From an uncultured Chloroflexota bacterium (GTDB lineage Bacteria; Chloroflexota; Limnocylindria; Limnocylindrales; CSP1-4), in NCBI GenBank assembly GCA_903822495.1, contig CAIJPD010000035.1:1-36602 (forward strand): DNA of 36,602 bases. The letters are read 5' to 3'. Positions 6,927 through 14,595 of this stretch are shown one piece after another. The first letter of the stretch is position 1. Every line of letters begins with the position of its first letter. The position numbers and the translations under genes were made by a program. Under the pieces are notes generated by a model. That model did no database searches. It saw only the letters and a list, made by a program, of their open reading frames with translations, and was not told the DNA's origin.

Positions 6927-7796
6927 ATGGTGGAACAGCCGTACGCGGTCATCGAAGAGCCAGGCCTGCTGGTGGGCGTCCACGACGGCGTGGAGCTGCG
7001 GGCGGACGCGTTCATCCCGGACGGCGAAGGTCCCTTCCCGGCGTTCGTCATGGTCCACGGCGGCGCCTTCGTCAAGGGCAACCGATCCAGCTACGCGCCG
7101 TGGGGCCGCTTCCTGGCCCAGCGGGGATACGCCGCGCTGTCCGCCAGCTACCGCCTGGCCGCTCCCGGGCGGCCCACCTTCCCGGAGGCGCTCTGGGACG
7201 TCAAGGCGGCGGTCCAGCACCTGCGCGGCGATGCGGCGCGCCTGCGCGTGGACCCGGCCAGGATCGGGATCATGGGCGGCTCCGCCGGCGGCAACCTGGC
7301 GGCCATGGTCGCGCTCACCGCCAACGAAGCGGCCCTCGCCAACCCGTACGACGACCCGCATCGGGCCCAGAGCGCCGCCGTCTCGGTGGTGGTGCCCATG
7401 GCCGGGCTGATGGACGCCGTCGCCTGCTGGGAGTTTGACCAGATCAGCCGCCCGCCCGGCGACCAGCCGCTGGAGCGCTACCTGGGCGGGACCCCGCTGG
7501 ATCAGCGGCGCCGCTACTACGAGGCCTCGCCGGTCTTCCACGCCTCGGCGGCCAACGCGAAGGGCACGCGCTGGCTGATCACCTGGGGCGAGCGCGACGA
7601 GGTGGTCCCGCCCGCCGCCAACTCCGAGGCCCTGGTTCGCGAGCTGCAGCTGGCCGGCGCGCTGGTTCGGGTGGCTCCCATCCCCGGCGCCGGCCACTTC
7701 TGGTACATGGAGGGCGAGGTCATGGAGCCCGGCACGATCAGCGCGCAGTTTGCGCCGCGCCTGCTGGGCTTCCTGCGCACCTGGAGCGGCTGGTGA
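6927..7796 (+). CDS. Alpha/beta hydrolase, carboxylesterase of the hormone-sensitive-lipase type
   Basis: A 289-residue cytoplasmic esterase-like hydrolase. The oxyanion-hole HGG is at H44-G46 (MVHGGAF). The nucleophile elbow is GGSAGGN with Ser119. The acid is probably D224 (GERDEVV) and the base H257 (GAGHFWY), completing a full catalytic triad. The order and the HGG motif place it in the hormone-sensitive-lipase/BD-FAE esterase group. Substrates in this group range from short acyl esters to carbamates and amides. No signal peptide is visible. It is separated from the upstream enzyme gene by 76 bases containing a possible promoter, so it may be independently expressed. Confidence 0.88.
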   Translation: MVEQPYAVIEEPGLLVGVHDGVELRADAFIPDGEGPFPAFVMVHGGAFVKGNRSSYAPWGRFLAQRGYAALSASYRLAAPGRPTFPEALWDVKAAVQHLRGDAARLRVDPARIGIMGGSAGGNLAAMVALTANEAALANPYDDPHRAQSAAVSVVVPMAGLMDAVACWEFDQISRPPGDQPLERYLGGTPLDQRRRYYEASPVFHASAANAKGTRWLITWGERDEVVPPAANSEALVRELQLAGALVRVAPIPGAGHFWYMEGEVMEPGTISAQFAPRLLGFLRTWSGW

Positions 7797-7841
7797 GCGG
7801 CGCGCGCTAGCGGGGCCAGCGAGCCACGACGAACCCCTCGT

Positions 7842-7859
7842 CGTAGGTGAGGACCTACG
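7842..7859. promoter_or_regulatory. Perfect 7-bp dyad (hairpin/operator) upstream of propeller gene 1
   Basis: Arms CGTAGGT and ACCTACG flank the tetraloop GAGG. The end of the dyad lies 147 bases before the ATG at 8006. A partner at 9058-9075 has the same architecture and distance, with one arm pair changed from T-A to G-C so that the symmetry is kept. It could be a binding site for a dimeric regulator or an RNA hairpin in the leader. Confidence 0.55.
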
Positions 7860-8005
7860 CGGACGCGCGGGTTCCGCCGATAGCGCCAGCGACCCGCCCC
7901 TGCGACCATGCCCCGACACTGACTTGGCGTCCTCCAGTCGCGCCGGCCCCGTTCCGCCAACCTTGGTGGAGACGCGCGCGGTGGGAACCGATGGAGCTCA
8001 CGCGC

Positions 8006-9007
8006 ATGCCCCGACAGCGTCTCAAGACCCTCGCCGCCATGGCGATCACCGCGGTGGTTGCGGGAGGCGTCACGGCGGCGATCGTGGCGGTCGCGTTGCC
8101 GGCGGCCCAGGCCCAGGGGACCCGGCCCGGGACGACGGAGTTCCACGCGGACGTCACGGTGGGCGCTGCCCCGGACGCCGTCGTCTTCGACGGCGCGAAT
8201 CTCTGGACCGCAAACCACGGCAGTGCCAACGTGACCAAGGTCAACGCCTGGAGCGGTGCCGTTGTCGGAACGTACGCGGTCGGCGTCAACCCGTCAGCGC
8301 TGGCGTTTGATGGGATGTCCCTGTGGGTCGCCAACAGCGGCAGCAACAACGTCACCAAGCTGAACGCAGCCACCGGCGCCCATGTTGGGACCTACCCGGT
8401 GGGGATCGACCCCGACGGGATCACCTTCGACGGCCAGGACATCTGGGTTGCCAACTACACCAGCAACAACGTCATGAAGCTGGACCCCGCCGGCAACGTG
8501 GTTGCCACCGTGACGGGCATCGCCCTGCCGACCGGCATTGTCTATGGCGGCGAGGGCTTCATCTGGGTCACCAGCTGGTCCGTGAACACGGTCACCCGCG
8601 TGAGGGTCAGCACCGCCACCGTCTACCAGGCCATCGCCGTGGGCTCCGGGCCCACCAGCCCCGCATCGGACGGCCAGGCCGTCTGGATCCCCAACAGGAA
8701 TGCAGGGACCGTGACCAAGGTGGACTCCGGCGGGAGCATCGTGGGTACGTACCAGGTCGGGATCGGGGCGGTGGCCGTCGCGTTTGACCGGCCCGGATCC
8801 AGCGCCACCTCCGCCACCGACCCCGGGACCTACATGTGGGTCGTCAACAACGCCAGCAACAGCCTGTCCAAGATGGACGTGACCTCGGGCACCATGGTTG
8901 GCACCTACTCGGTGCCCGACCGACCCAAGGGCGTCGCCTTCGACGGCACCAGCATCTGGGTCACGTCGAGCGCGGCCAACTCGCTGGCCCGCATCCGCGT
9001 CCGCTGA
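8006..9007 (+). CDS. Secreted seven-bladed beta-propeller (YVTN/Vgb-like), paralogue 1
   Basis: A 333-residue exported protein. The signal peptide covers about 1-33, with MPRQRLKTL, a hydrophobic core and a cleavage site near AAQAQG. The rest is seven repeats of about 40 residues with the pattern FDGxxxWVANxxSNNVTKLNxxTGxxVGTYxVG, closing with SLARIRVR at the end. Such repeats form a seven-bladed propeller like YVTN surface-layer or virginiamycin-B-lyase folds. No catalytic His or metal site characteristic of Vgb is evident, so a binding or surface role is more likely. Start: ATG 8006 has GGAG at 7993-7996; in-frame codons continue upstream to 7847 but would bury the signal peptide. It is followed by a paralogue at 9222. 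Confidence 0.82.
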   Translation: MPRQRLKTLAAMAITAVVAGGVTAAIVAVALPAAQAQGTRPGTTEFHADVTVGAAPDAVVFDGANLWTANHGSANVTKVNAWSGAVVGTYAVGVNPSALAFDGMSLWVANSGSNNVTKLNAATGAHVGTYPVGIDPDGITFDGQDIWVANYTSNNVMKLDPAGNVVATVTGIALPTGIVYGGEGFIWVTSWSVNTVTRVRVSTATVYQAIAVGSGPTSPASDGQAVWIPNRNAGTVTKVDSGGSIVGTYQVGIGAVAVAFDRPGSSATSATDPGTYMWVVNNASNSLSKMDVTSGTMVGTYSVPDRPKGVAFDGTSIWVTSSAANSLARIRVR

Positions 9008-9057
9008 AGCCGCGGCGCCGCCGCCCCACCCCCGCCCCCGCCGGACCGGCCCGCCGT

Positions 9058-9075
9058 CGTAGGGGATTCCCTACG
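9058..9075. promoter_or_regulatory. Perfect 7-bp dyad upstream of propeller gene 2
   Basis: Arms CGTAGGG and CCCTACG flank loop GATT, ending 147 bases before the ATG at 9222, the same distance as for the first paralogue. The loop differs at two of four bases while pairing is retained by a compensated change. Downstream, GGAC, CGCG and CCGATA are also shared between the two copies. Confidence 0.55.
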
Positions 9076-9221
9076 GGGACACGCGAAACCGACCGATACC
9101 GGCCGCGGGCCGCGCCTTGGACCATTTCCTGACACTGACGTGGCGTCCTCCAGTCGTGCCGGCCCCGTTCCGCCAACCTCGGCGGCGACGCTCTCGGCGG
9201 GAACCCATGGAGATTGCGAAG

Positions 9222-10229
9222 ATGCCTCGACAGCGCCTCAGGACCCTCGCCACCGTGGTGATCACGGCCGTCGTTGCGGCAGGTGTCTCGGCCGCGGTGG
9301 TCTCGGCCGCGATGCCGGCGGCCCAGGCCAAGGGATCCCGGCTCAGCACGCTGGCCTTCTACGCCAACGACATCGCCGTGGGCACTGGCCCGAGCGCGGT
9401 CGTCTTCGACGGCACCAACGTGTGGACCGCGAACAACGGCAGCGCCAACGTGACCAAGGTCAACGCATCGACCGGTGCCGTGGTCGGCACCTACAACACG
9501 GTCGGCACCAACCCGAAAGCGCTGGCGTTTGATGGGACCTACCTGTGGGTCGCCAACTACGCCACCAACAATGTCACCAAGCTGAACGCGGCGACCGGCG
9601 TCGTTGCTGGGACCTACCCGGTGGGGACCGGCCCCAACGCGATCGCCTTCGACGGCGTGAACATCTGGGTCACCGGCTACACCAGCAACAACGTCTACAA
9701 GCTGACGGTCAACGGCTCGGTGGTTGCAATCGTGCCGGGTATCGCCATGCCGACCGGCATCGCCTACGACGGACGCGGGTCCCTCTGGGTCTCAAGCTGG
9801 TCGGCGAACACGGTGGCCCGCGTGGACATCGCCACCGCCACGAAGGTGTCGACAACCACCGTCGGCAACGGGCCTGTCGGGGTCGCGTCTGATGGCACGG
9901 GCACGTGGGTCGCGAACCGGACGGGCGGGACGGTGACCAAGATCGACTTCAACGGCACCATCCTGGGCACGTACAACGTCGGGATTGCGCCGGAGGCGCT
10001 CGCGTTCGACCAGCCCGGCTACAGCTCCAGCCCGGCCACCGATCCCAGGACCTTCATGTGGGCCCTCAACACCGGCATGTCCGCGCTGTCGAAGCTTGAC
10101 GTTGCGACCGGCGCCCTGGTCGCCACCTACCCCGTGCCCAACACCCCCACGGGCGTCGCCTTTGACGGCACCAACATCTGGGTCACGTCCGGCTCGATGA
10201 ACTCGCTGGCCCGCATCCGCGTCCGCTGA
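9222..10229 (+). CDS. Secreted seven-bladed beta-propeller (YVTN/Vgb-like), paralogue 2
   Basis: A 335-residue close paralogue of the upstream propeller, with the same signal peptide layout (MPRQRLRTL, hydrophobic core, AAQAKG) and the same seven repeats. Examples are WTANNGSANVTKVNASTG and WVANYATNNVTKLNAATG, and it has an identical LARIRVR ending. One repeat has an extra residue (GTYNTVG for GTYAVG). The ATG at 9222 has GGAG at 9209-9212, matching its sister. It ends only 12 bases from the stop of the convergent DUF4012 gene, leaving no room for a separate terminator. The product is probably extracellular or wall-associated, with unknown ligand. Confidence 0.82.
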   Translation: MPRQRLRTLATVVITAVVAAGVSAAVVSAAMPAAQAKGSRLSTLAFYANDIAVGTGPSAVVFDGTNVWTANNGSANVTKVNASTGAVVGTYNTVGTNPKALAFDGTYLWVANYATNNVTKLNAATGVVAGTYPVGTGPNAIAFDGVNIWVTGYTSNNVYKLTVNGSVVAIVPGIAMPTGIAYDGRGSLWVSSWSANTVARVDIATATKVSTTTVGNGPVGVASDGTGTWVANRTGGTVTKIDFNGTILGTYNVGIAPEALAFDQPGYSSSPATDPRTFMWALNTGMSALSKLDVATGALVATYPVPNTPTGVAFDGTNIWVTSGSMNSLARIRVR

Positions 10230-10241
10230 GGCGCGGCGCTC

Positions 10242-12251
10242 CTAGCGCGTCGCGGTGGCCTCGTAGGCGAGGCCCAGCACCACGTCCCGCGCGAAGGTGG
10301 TGCGGAACGTCGCCGTCTGGCCGTCCACCGCCAGGCCCGCGCTGGCCGCGCTGATCCGGAAGCCGGCCGGGACGCGGATGGTCACGCTGAGCGGCGCCGC
10401 CAGCAGCCCGGGCTGCTTCTGGATGGTCAGGCGATATTGGCCGGCGCCGCCGGTGGCGCTCACGTCCGCGGCGTAGGGGCTGGTCCACGCGTAACGCAGG
10501 CTGGTGCTGCCCGGCGGCACCCGCAGGTAGACGCCAAAGACGGCCCGCCCGGCCTCCCAGCCCGCGAAGGACGGCGCCGTCAGCTTGGGCGTGCTGCCAC
10601 CGGCCAGCGACTCGATCCGGCTGCGCTCCGGCACCAGCAGGCGGAAGTACAGGCCCAGCACGCGCAGGTCCTTGAGTGACGCGATGTCGCGATAGGGCTT
10701 GCCGGCCGCACTATCAATCAGGTTCTCCCAGGTGACGTCCAGGGTGTTCCGGGCGTTGCCCACCGCGTCGATCTCCACGTCCAGCGCCAGCGAGCGCGTG
10801 GTCACGGCGTTGAGCTTGGAGACGGGCGTGACGTTGGCATCCACCGCGTACAGGTAGTCGCCCGGGTCGGCGCGGACCACGCCGCCAAAGCCGGCGTCCG
10901 CCACGAACGCCTGGTCCGCGGCGTCCTTGCACCAGGCCAGCAGGAGATGCTCGGCGCCAATGGTGTCCGCCTGCTCCAGTGCCCGGCTCCACTGCGCCGA
11001 GGGCAGGGCGAGCAGCGCGCCCAGCAGGTGGTCGGCCAGCACCGAGAGGAACGCCTTGCGGTTCTCGCCCGGCACGCGTGCCGCCCGCGTCAGCTGGAGC
11101 ACCTTGAGCCGTGCCTCGCCCGCCGCAATGGTGGTGGCGTACTCGGGGATGGCCACGGGGCCGGTCACCTTGAGCAGCGCGTCGATGGTGTCCGTGGTGA
11201 TCGCCAGCACGCCGTCGATCCGGGTGTCGCCCGTCTGGTTCGCGTAGAGGCGGATCGCGTCCCGGGCGCTGATGGGGAAGTCCGGTGACCAGTTGGCATC
11301 GGCCAGCTCCCAGGGCCGCCCCACGCCCACCAGGTAGTCCACGAGCTGATCCGGCGGCTGGATGACCGGGTAGTCCCACGGCAGGTCAACCGTGTCGATG
11401 TCGCTGAAGACCCGCTCCGTGATCCGGCCCCTGTCGAACGTGACCAGGCCAAAGGAGCCGATGAAGCCGCCAGTTGGCCGCAGCTCGTCCGGGTTCTGCG
11501 TCAGCACCAGGTAGCGCCGGGGCCCGTCCCAGCCCAGGATGGCCGGCAGCCGACCGCTGGCCGCGGCGTAGGTGTCCAGCCACGGCCCGTACCTGGCCAG
11601 CGGCTCCAGCATGGCGTCGCGCGCGCGCTGGACCTCGCCCAGCAACCCGTCCGGCAGGCCGGCCAGCACGGCCCGGGCGTGGCTCACCGCCTGGGCTGCG
11701 GCCTGGGCCTGCTCGTGGGTGGCGGCCATGAGCCCGGTGAGCCGGGCCAGCGCGGTCGGCTGGCCGCCGGCAGCGCCGGCAGCGCCGGCCGCGGGCTGGG
11801 GCCCGGTGGTCTCCACGAAGCGCCGGGCGATCTCCACCGCGGCATCGGCGGCGTCAAACAGGTCCGCCGCGGCCGAAGCGATGCCGTCCACGCCGCGCAC
11901 GTCGGCGGCGGTCAGGGGGAAGGCGCGGGCCACGGCCACCAGGGGATCCGAGGCCAGCAGGTGCGCCAGCGGCTGGTAGCGCGCGCGGGCGGCGACCAGA
12001 TCGGCGGCCAGCGCGTCGACCGTGACCCGATCGATGGATGGGCCGGCGTCCTGGGCCCGCCTGGCCACGGATGCCAGGTCGGTGCGCAGCGCCCTGGCAT
12101 CGTCGAGGGCCGGGGCGTAGCGGACCACGGCCAGCGTGGCCCCGGCACCCGCGAGGAGGGCCAACAGGATCAGGACGCCGAGGCCAATGGCGGCGAGGCC
12201 GCGGGGACCAGGCCAGCGCCGGCGCCCGCGCCGGGCCGGCATGTCGGTCAC
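10242..12251 (-). CDS. DUF4012 domain membrane-anchored protein
   Basis: This 669-residue protein has an Arg-rich N-terminus (ARRGRRRWPGPRG) and one transmembrane segment (about 19-40), followed by a large extracytoplasmic region. The central signature LVLTQNPDELRPTGGFIGSFGLVTFDRGRI is the core of DUF4012. It is found in many actinobacterial and Chloroflexota surface proteins, often in cell-envelope or polysaccharide loci. Further conserved segments are DLPWDYPVIQPP, ANWSPDFPISARDA and GVLAITTDTIDALLKVTGPV. The fold recalls LytR-CpsA-Psr-type and sortase-linked wall proteins in context, but no activity is established. The GTG start overlaps the sortase-like stop (GTGA), making it the third gene of a surface-protein operon. 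Confidence 0.82.
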   Translation of the reverse strand: MTDMPARRGRRRWPGPRGLAAIGLGVLILLALLAGAGATLAVVRYAPALDDARALRTDLASVARRAQDAGPSIDRVTVDALAADLVAARARYQPLAHLLASDPLVAVARAFPLTAADVRGVDGIASAAADLFDAADAAVEIARRFVETTGPQPAAGAAGAAGGQPTALARLTGLMAATHEQAQAAAQAVSHARAVLAGLPDGLLGEVQRARDAMLEPLARYGPWLDTYAAASGRLPAILGWDGPRRYLVLTQNPDELRPTGGFIGSFGLVTFDRGRITERVFSDIDTVDLPWDYPVIQPPDQLVDYLVGVGRPWELADANWSPDFPISARDAIRLYANQTGDTRIDGVLAITTDTIDALLKVTGPVAIPEYATTIAAGEARLKVLQLTRAARVPGENRKAFLSVLADHLLGALLALPSAQWSRALEQADTIGAEHLLLAWCKDAADQAFVADAGFGGVVRADPGDYLYAVDANVTPVSKLNAVTTRSLALDVEIDAVGNARNTLDVTWENLIDSAAGKPYRDIASLKDLRVLGLYFRLLVPERSRIESLAGGSTPKLTAPSFAGWEAGRAVFGVYLRVPPGSTSLRYAWTSPYAADVSATGGAGQYRLTIQKQPGLLAAPLSVTIRVPAGFRISAASAGLAVDGQTATFRTTFARDVVLGLAYEATATR

Positions 12252-12925
12252 CGAGCCGGGACGGCAATCACCACGAACCGCGGCGCCGTCGCAAAGTAGG
12301 AGGTGGACGTCTGGAGCGTCAGCTGCTCCGCGGGCGTGGGCGACAGGTACTCCAGCGCGTCCCAGGCCACCTTGGGCAGGACATGGGTGACGACGTAGGT
12401 GCGTGACGTGCCATCCACCAGGTCCAGCGTGATGGCGTCACCCACCTTGGCATTCCAGAGGGTCAGGAACATCCCCGTCTGCGCGTGGGCGTAGATGTAG
12501 ATGTTGGAGCCGCCGCCCGGCCAGGCCGACGACGGGTAGTGGGCCGCCTTCCCGATGGGCGCGTCGACCCCGTCACCCTCCACGATGGCCAGGTCGATGC
12601 CCAGCCAGGCGATGGTGATCCGGGTGGCACGGATGCCGGCCTCGGCGGGGGTGACCGTGGGGGAGAGGGTGGTGGGCGGCGTGGCGCCCGGGCCCGCCGT
12701 GGCGCCCGGCTTGGTGGGCCCGGCACCCGTGGGCACCGGGATGAGGTCCAGGTTGCTGAACCCGGGTGTTGGCGCTGTGGCCTCTGTTGGCCCCGGGGTT
12801 GCCTGGCCCGCATGGCCCAGCGAGCCGTCTCCATTGGCCAGCAGCAGGCCGCCCGCCCCCAGGATCAGGACGGCGAGGGGCACCAGGACGGCGCGCGGCA
12901 GGCCATTCCGGGCCCGTGGGCGCAT
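12248..12925 (-). CDS. Sortase-family protein with Ser replacing the catalytic Cys
   Basis: A 225-residue protein with a membrane anchor (about 12-31), a Pro/Thr/Ala-rich stalk (about 40-95) and a sortase beta-barrel (about 98-225). Barrel landmarks are IAWLGIDLAIVEG, the His motif IYIYAHAQTGMF (H147), VGDAITLDLVDG, LEYLSPTPAEQLTLQTS and the Arg motif APRFVV (R216). Sortases need His-Cys-Arg, and the Cys is normally the residue after L-T-L-x-T. Here that residue is Ser207 (codon at 12305-12307 reads TCC; Cys TGC is one change away). The protein may therefore be inactive, may act through Ser, or the base may be a sequencing error. Its upstream neighbour has an LPSTE sorting signal. The start at ATG 12925 is set by the membrane segment; the Shine-Dalgarno is weak. 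Confidence 0.8.
   Translation of the reverse strand: MRPRARNGLPRAVLVPLAVLILGAGGLLLANGDGSLGHAGQATPGPTEATAPTPGFSNLDLIPVPTGAGPTKPGATAGPGATPPTTLSPTVTPAEAGIRATRITIAWLGIDLAIVEGDGVDAPIGKAAHYPSSAWPGGGSNIYIYAHAQTGMFLTLWNAKVGDAITLDLVDGTSRTYVVTHVLPKVAWDALEYLSPTPAEQLTLQTSTSYFATAPRFVVIAVPAR
12305..12307 (-). other. Sortase active-site position encoding Ser instead of Cys
   Basis: On the minus strand the codons read CTC CAG ACG TCC ACC TCC. TCC encodes Ser207, in the place where sortases of all classes have the thiol nucleophile. The rest of the active-site surroundings (H147, R216) is kept. Confidence 0.7.
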
Positions 12926-12965
12926 CAGCGTGGTCTTGTGTTCAGTTCCTGCCGCGGGCGCTGGG

Positions 12966-13646
12966 TCAGCGGCGCCGGCCCAGCGCAACCTGGCGGAGCA
13001 TCAACAGGCTCCCCAGGCCAAACAGGACGACCGCCACCAGCGTCTCGGTGCTGGGGAGCGACGGTTCGTCCTCGATGGCCGACGTCCTGGGCAGCCCGGC
13101 CTCGGGGACCCTAAGGAGGAGGGCCGCGCTGGTGATGCCATCGGCGGTCACGTGGACGTGGTGGAGGCCGGGTTCCCGGCTGAGCTGCACGAAGGCGTGG
13201 GCATGGCCCTGGGCGTCGGTCTCGGCGTCCATCGCCGTGAACTGGTCGACCGCGACTTCCGCGTAGACCACGGCCTGCATCCGGGGCGTTGCTCCCCGAT
13301 CCACCGCGTAGACCAGGCCGGTGCCGCCGTTCGCCCCGGCGGACGTCACGGCGTACGTGATGGACCCGGCCGCGATGGGCTTGCCGGTGCTGGCATCCCC
13401 GGTGTCGGCAACGTTCTCCAGCGTCCAGGAGACGGGCTGCCCGGCGAGGGGCTGCCCGCCCGCACCCAGGACGGTTGCCTCGATCATCACGGGGTCGCAG
13501 CAGACCACCACGGTGCCCGGGCCGGTCTCGGTGATGGTGGCGACGTTGCCCGAGTAGCCAAGGGCCGTGGTGGACGCACCGAGCACGAGGCCCGAGGCGG
13601 CAAGGCCTGCCAATCCACGGGTCAACCTGCGCACTCGATTGTCCAT
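12966..13646 (-). CDS. Secreted Ig-like protein with C-terminal LPSTE sorting signal
   Basis: A 226-residue exported protein. The signal peptide is about 1-30 (MDNRVRRLTRGLAGLAA...ALGYS). An Ig-like (Big-1-type) domain with MIEATVLGAGGQPLAGQPVSWTL follows, then a second beta-rich part (about 110-180). The C-terminus is a textbook wall-sorting signal: LPSTE at 197-201, a hydrophobic segment of about 20 residues and RRR at 224-226. A similar LPRTS lies 12 residues earlier. In Gram-positive-type sorting, a sortase cleaves between T and the next residue and links the Thr to the envelope. Here G is replaced by E, and the adjacent sortase-like protein has lost its Cys. First gene of the operon; two adjacent Cys (VVVCCDP) are unusual for an exported domain. 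Confidence 0.8.
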   Translation of the reverse strand: MDNRVRRLTRGLAGLAASGLVLGASTTALGYSGNVATITETGPGTVVVCCDPVMIEATVLGAGGQPLAGQPVSWTLENVADTGDASTGKPIAAGSITYAVTSAGANGGTGLVYAVDRGATPRMQAVVYAEVAVDQFTAMDAETDAQGHAHAFVQLSREPGLHHVHVTADGITSAALLLRVPEAGLPRTSAIEDEPSLPSTETLVAVVLFGLGSLLMLRQVALGRRR

Positions 13647-13917
13647 GAACGTGATCCCCCCGTCCGGCTCTCCCCGTGGGCGATTCGGATTCCGATGACA
13701 CTAAGGCGATTGAAGCAGCGTACGGGACCCATGGCCCGGGACGAATAGGCCACATGGCCCCAACTGGGGTGCCGGTCCGTCGATGCATGGTCGGATATGA
13801 GAGCATCGGGCTGTAGTCCCCGACCTTCAGTCGGCGTCGGGACCACGGCCCGCTGACACGGGTCCTCGGCACGACTTGGCGGAGGCGTCGGCGCATGCGG
13901 ATTGGTCGCTCCTGCTG
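13647..13917. other. Divergent intergenic region between surface operon and PHP gene
   Basis: About 270 bases without a supported gene, expected to hold promoters for both directions. It contains CATGGCCC twice (13730-13737 and 13753-13760). The second is part of a 14-base word GCCACATGGCCCCA (13749-13762) that recurs upstream of the secreted DUF11-type gene (36409-36422). A TTG at 13876 could extend the PHP gene upstream. Confidence 0.3.
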
Positions 13918-14595
13918 ATGGGCCCGGCCGTCGCGGTCGTGGACCTGCACTGCCACACCAGCGCCAGCTTCGATTCGCTGGCCGCGGCGGAGCACGTGCT
14001 CCAGGCGGCGGTCGCCCGCGGCCTGACGCACCTGGCGATCACCGATCACGACACCATTGACGGCGCGCTCCGGGCCCGTGACGCGGCACCCGCCGGCCTC
14101 AGGGTCCTGGTTGGACAGGAAGTCCGCACGCGGCAGGGCGACCTCATCTGCGTCTTCCTGGAGACGCCCATCCCGGCCGGGCTGCCGGTCCTGGAGGCCA
14201 TCCAGGCCGCCCGCGACCAGGGCGCCCTGGTGGGCATGCCGCATCCCTATGACCGGGCCCGGGCCTCCCTGCTGGCGACCGGCGACCTGGCCGCCGCCGA
14301 CGTCCAGGCGCTGGCGGCGGGCGTTGACTGGGTGGAGGCCTGCAACGCCCGGATCCTGCGCGAGGGCGACAACCGCCGGGCGGCGGCGTTTGCCCGCACG
14401 CACAACCTGCCAGGCGTCTCCGTGAGCGACGCGCACTCGGTCATGGAGGTTGGGCTGGTCAGCACCACCCTCCTGGGCGATCCCTCCACCCCTGCCGGCC
14501 TGCTCGCCGCGCTGCGCACCCCAGTGGCCGGCCACGCACCGGATCCGGGCGCGGGCTATGCCCGGACCCTGCTGGCCCGGCTGGCCCGGCGATGA
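13918..14595 (+). CDS. PHP-domain metal-dependent phosphoesterase
   Basis: A protein of about 225 residues that is a single PHP domain. Metal-binding motifs are VDLHCHTSASFDS (motif I), AITDHDTIDG (motif II), GQEVRT (Glu of motif III), GMPHPYD (motif IV) and VSDAHSV (C-terminal Asp-His). Stand-alone PHP proteins of this size include phosphoesterases acting on 3'-5' nucleotide products, histidinol phosphate or AMP-type substrates; the substrate here is unknown. The ATG at 13918 sits directly before the conserved DLHCH; a TTG at 13876 in the same frame would add 14 residues. The stop overlaps the next gene by ATGA, so the two are coupled. Confidence 0.8.
   Translation: MGPAVAVVDLHCHTSASFDSLAAAEHVLQAAVARGLTHLAITDHDTIDGALRARDAAPAGLRVLVGQEVRTRQGDLICVFLETPIPAGLPVLEAIQAARDQGALVGMPHPYDRARASLLATGDLAAADVQALAAGVDWVEACNARILREGDNRRAAAFARTHNLPGVSVSDAHSVMEVGLVSTTLLGDPSTPAGLLAALRTPVAGHAPDPGAGYARTLLARLARR

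Larger units (their letters stand above)
7842..9007 (+). repeat. Tandem duplication, copy 1 (dyad, leader and propeller gene)
   Basis: The dyad, about 147 bases of leader and the propeller gene recur in the same order at 9058-10229. The leader segment 7914-7980 is the most alike part of the upstream region and aligns with 9130-9196 without gaps. Gene duplication with its regulatory region is the simplest explanation. Confidence 0.8.
9058..10229 (+). repeat. Tandem duplication, copy 2 (dyad, leader and propeller gene)
   Basis: This is the second copy of the dyad-leader-propeller unit starting at 7842. Equal spacing between dyad and start codon in both copies means no net insertion or deletion has been tolerated in the leader. 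Confidence 0.8.

Noticed and set aside
8006..10229. Virginiamycin B lyase activity for the two propellers
   Set aside because: They share only the blade repeats. No conserved catalytic His or metal site could be pointed to, and both carry signal peptides unlike the cytoplasmic lyase.
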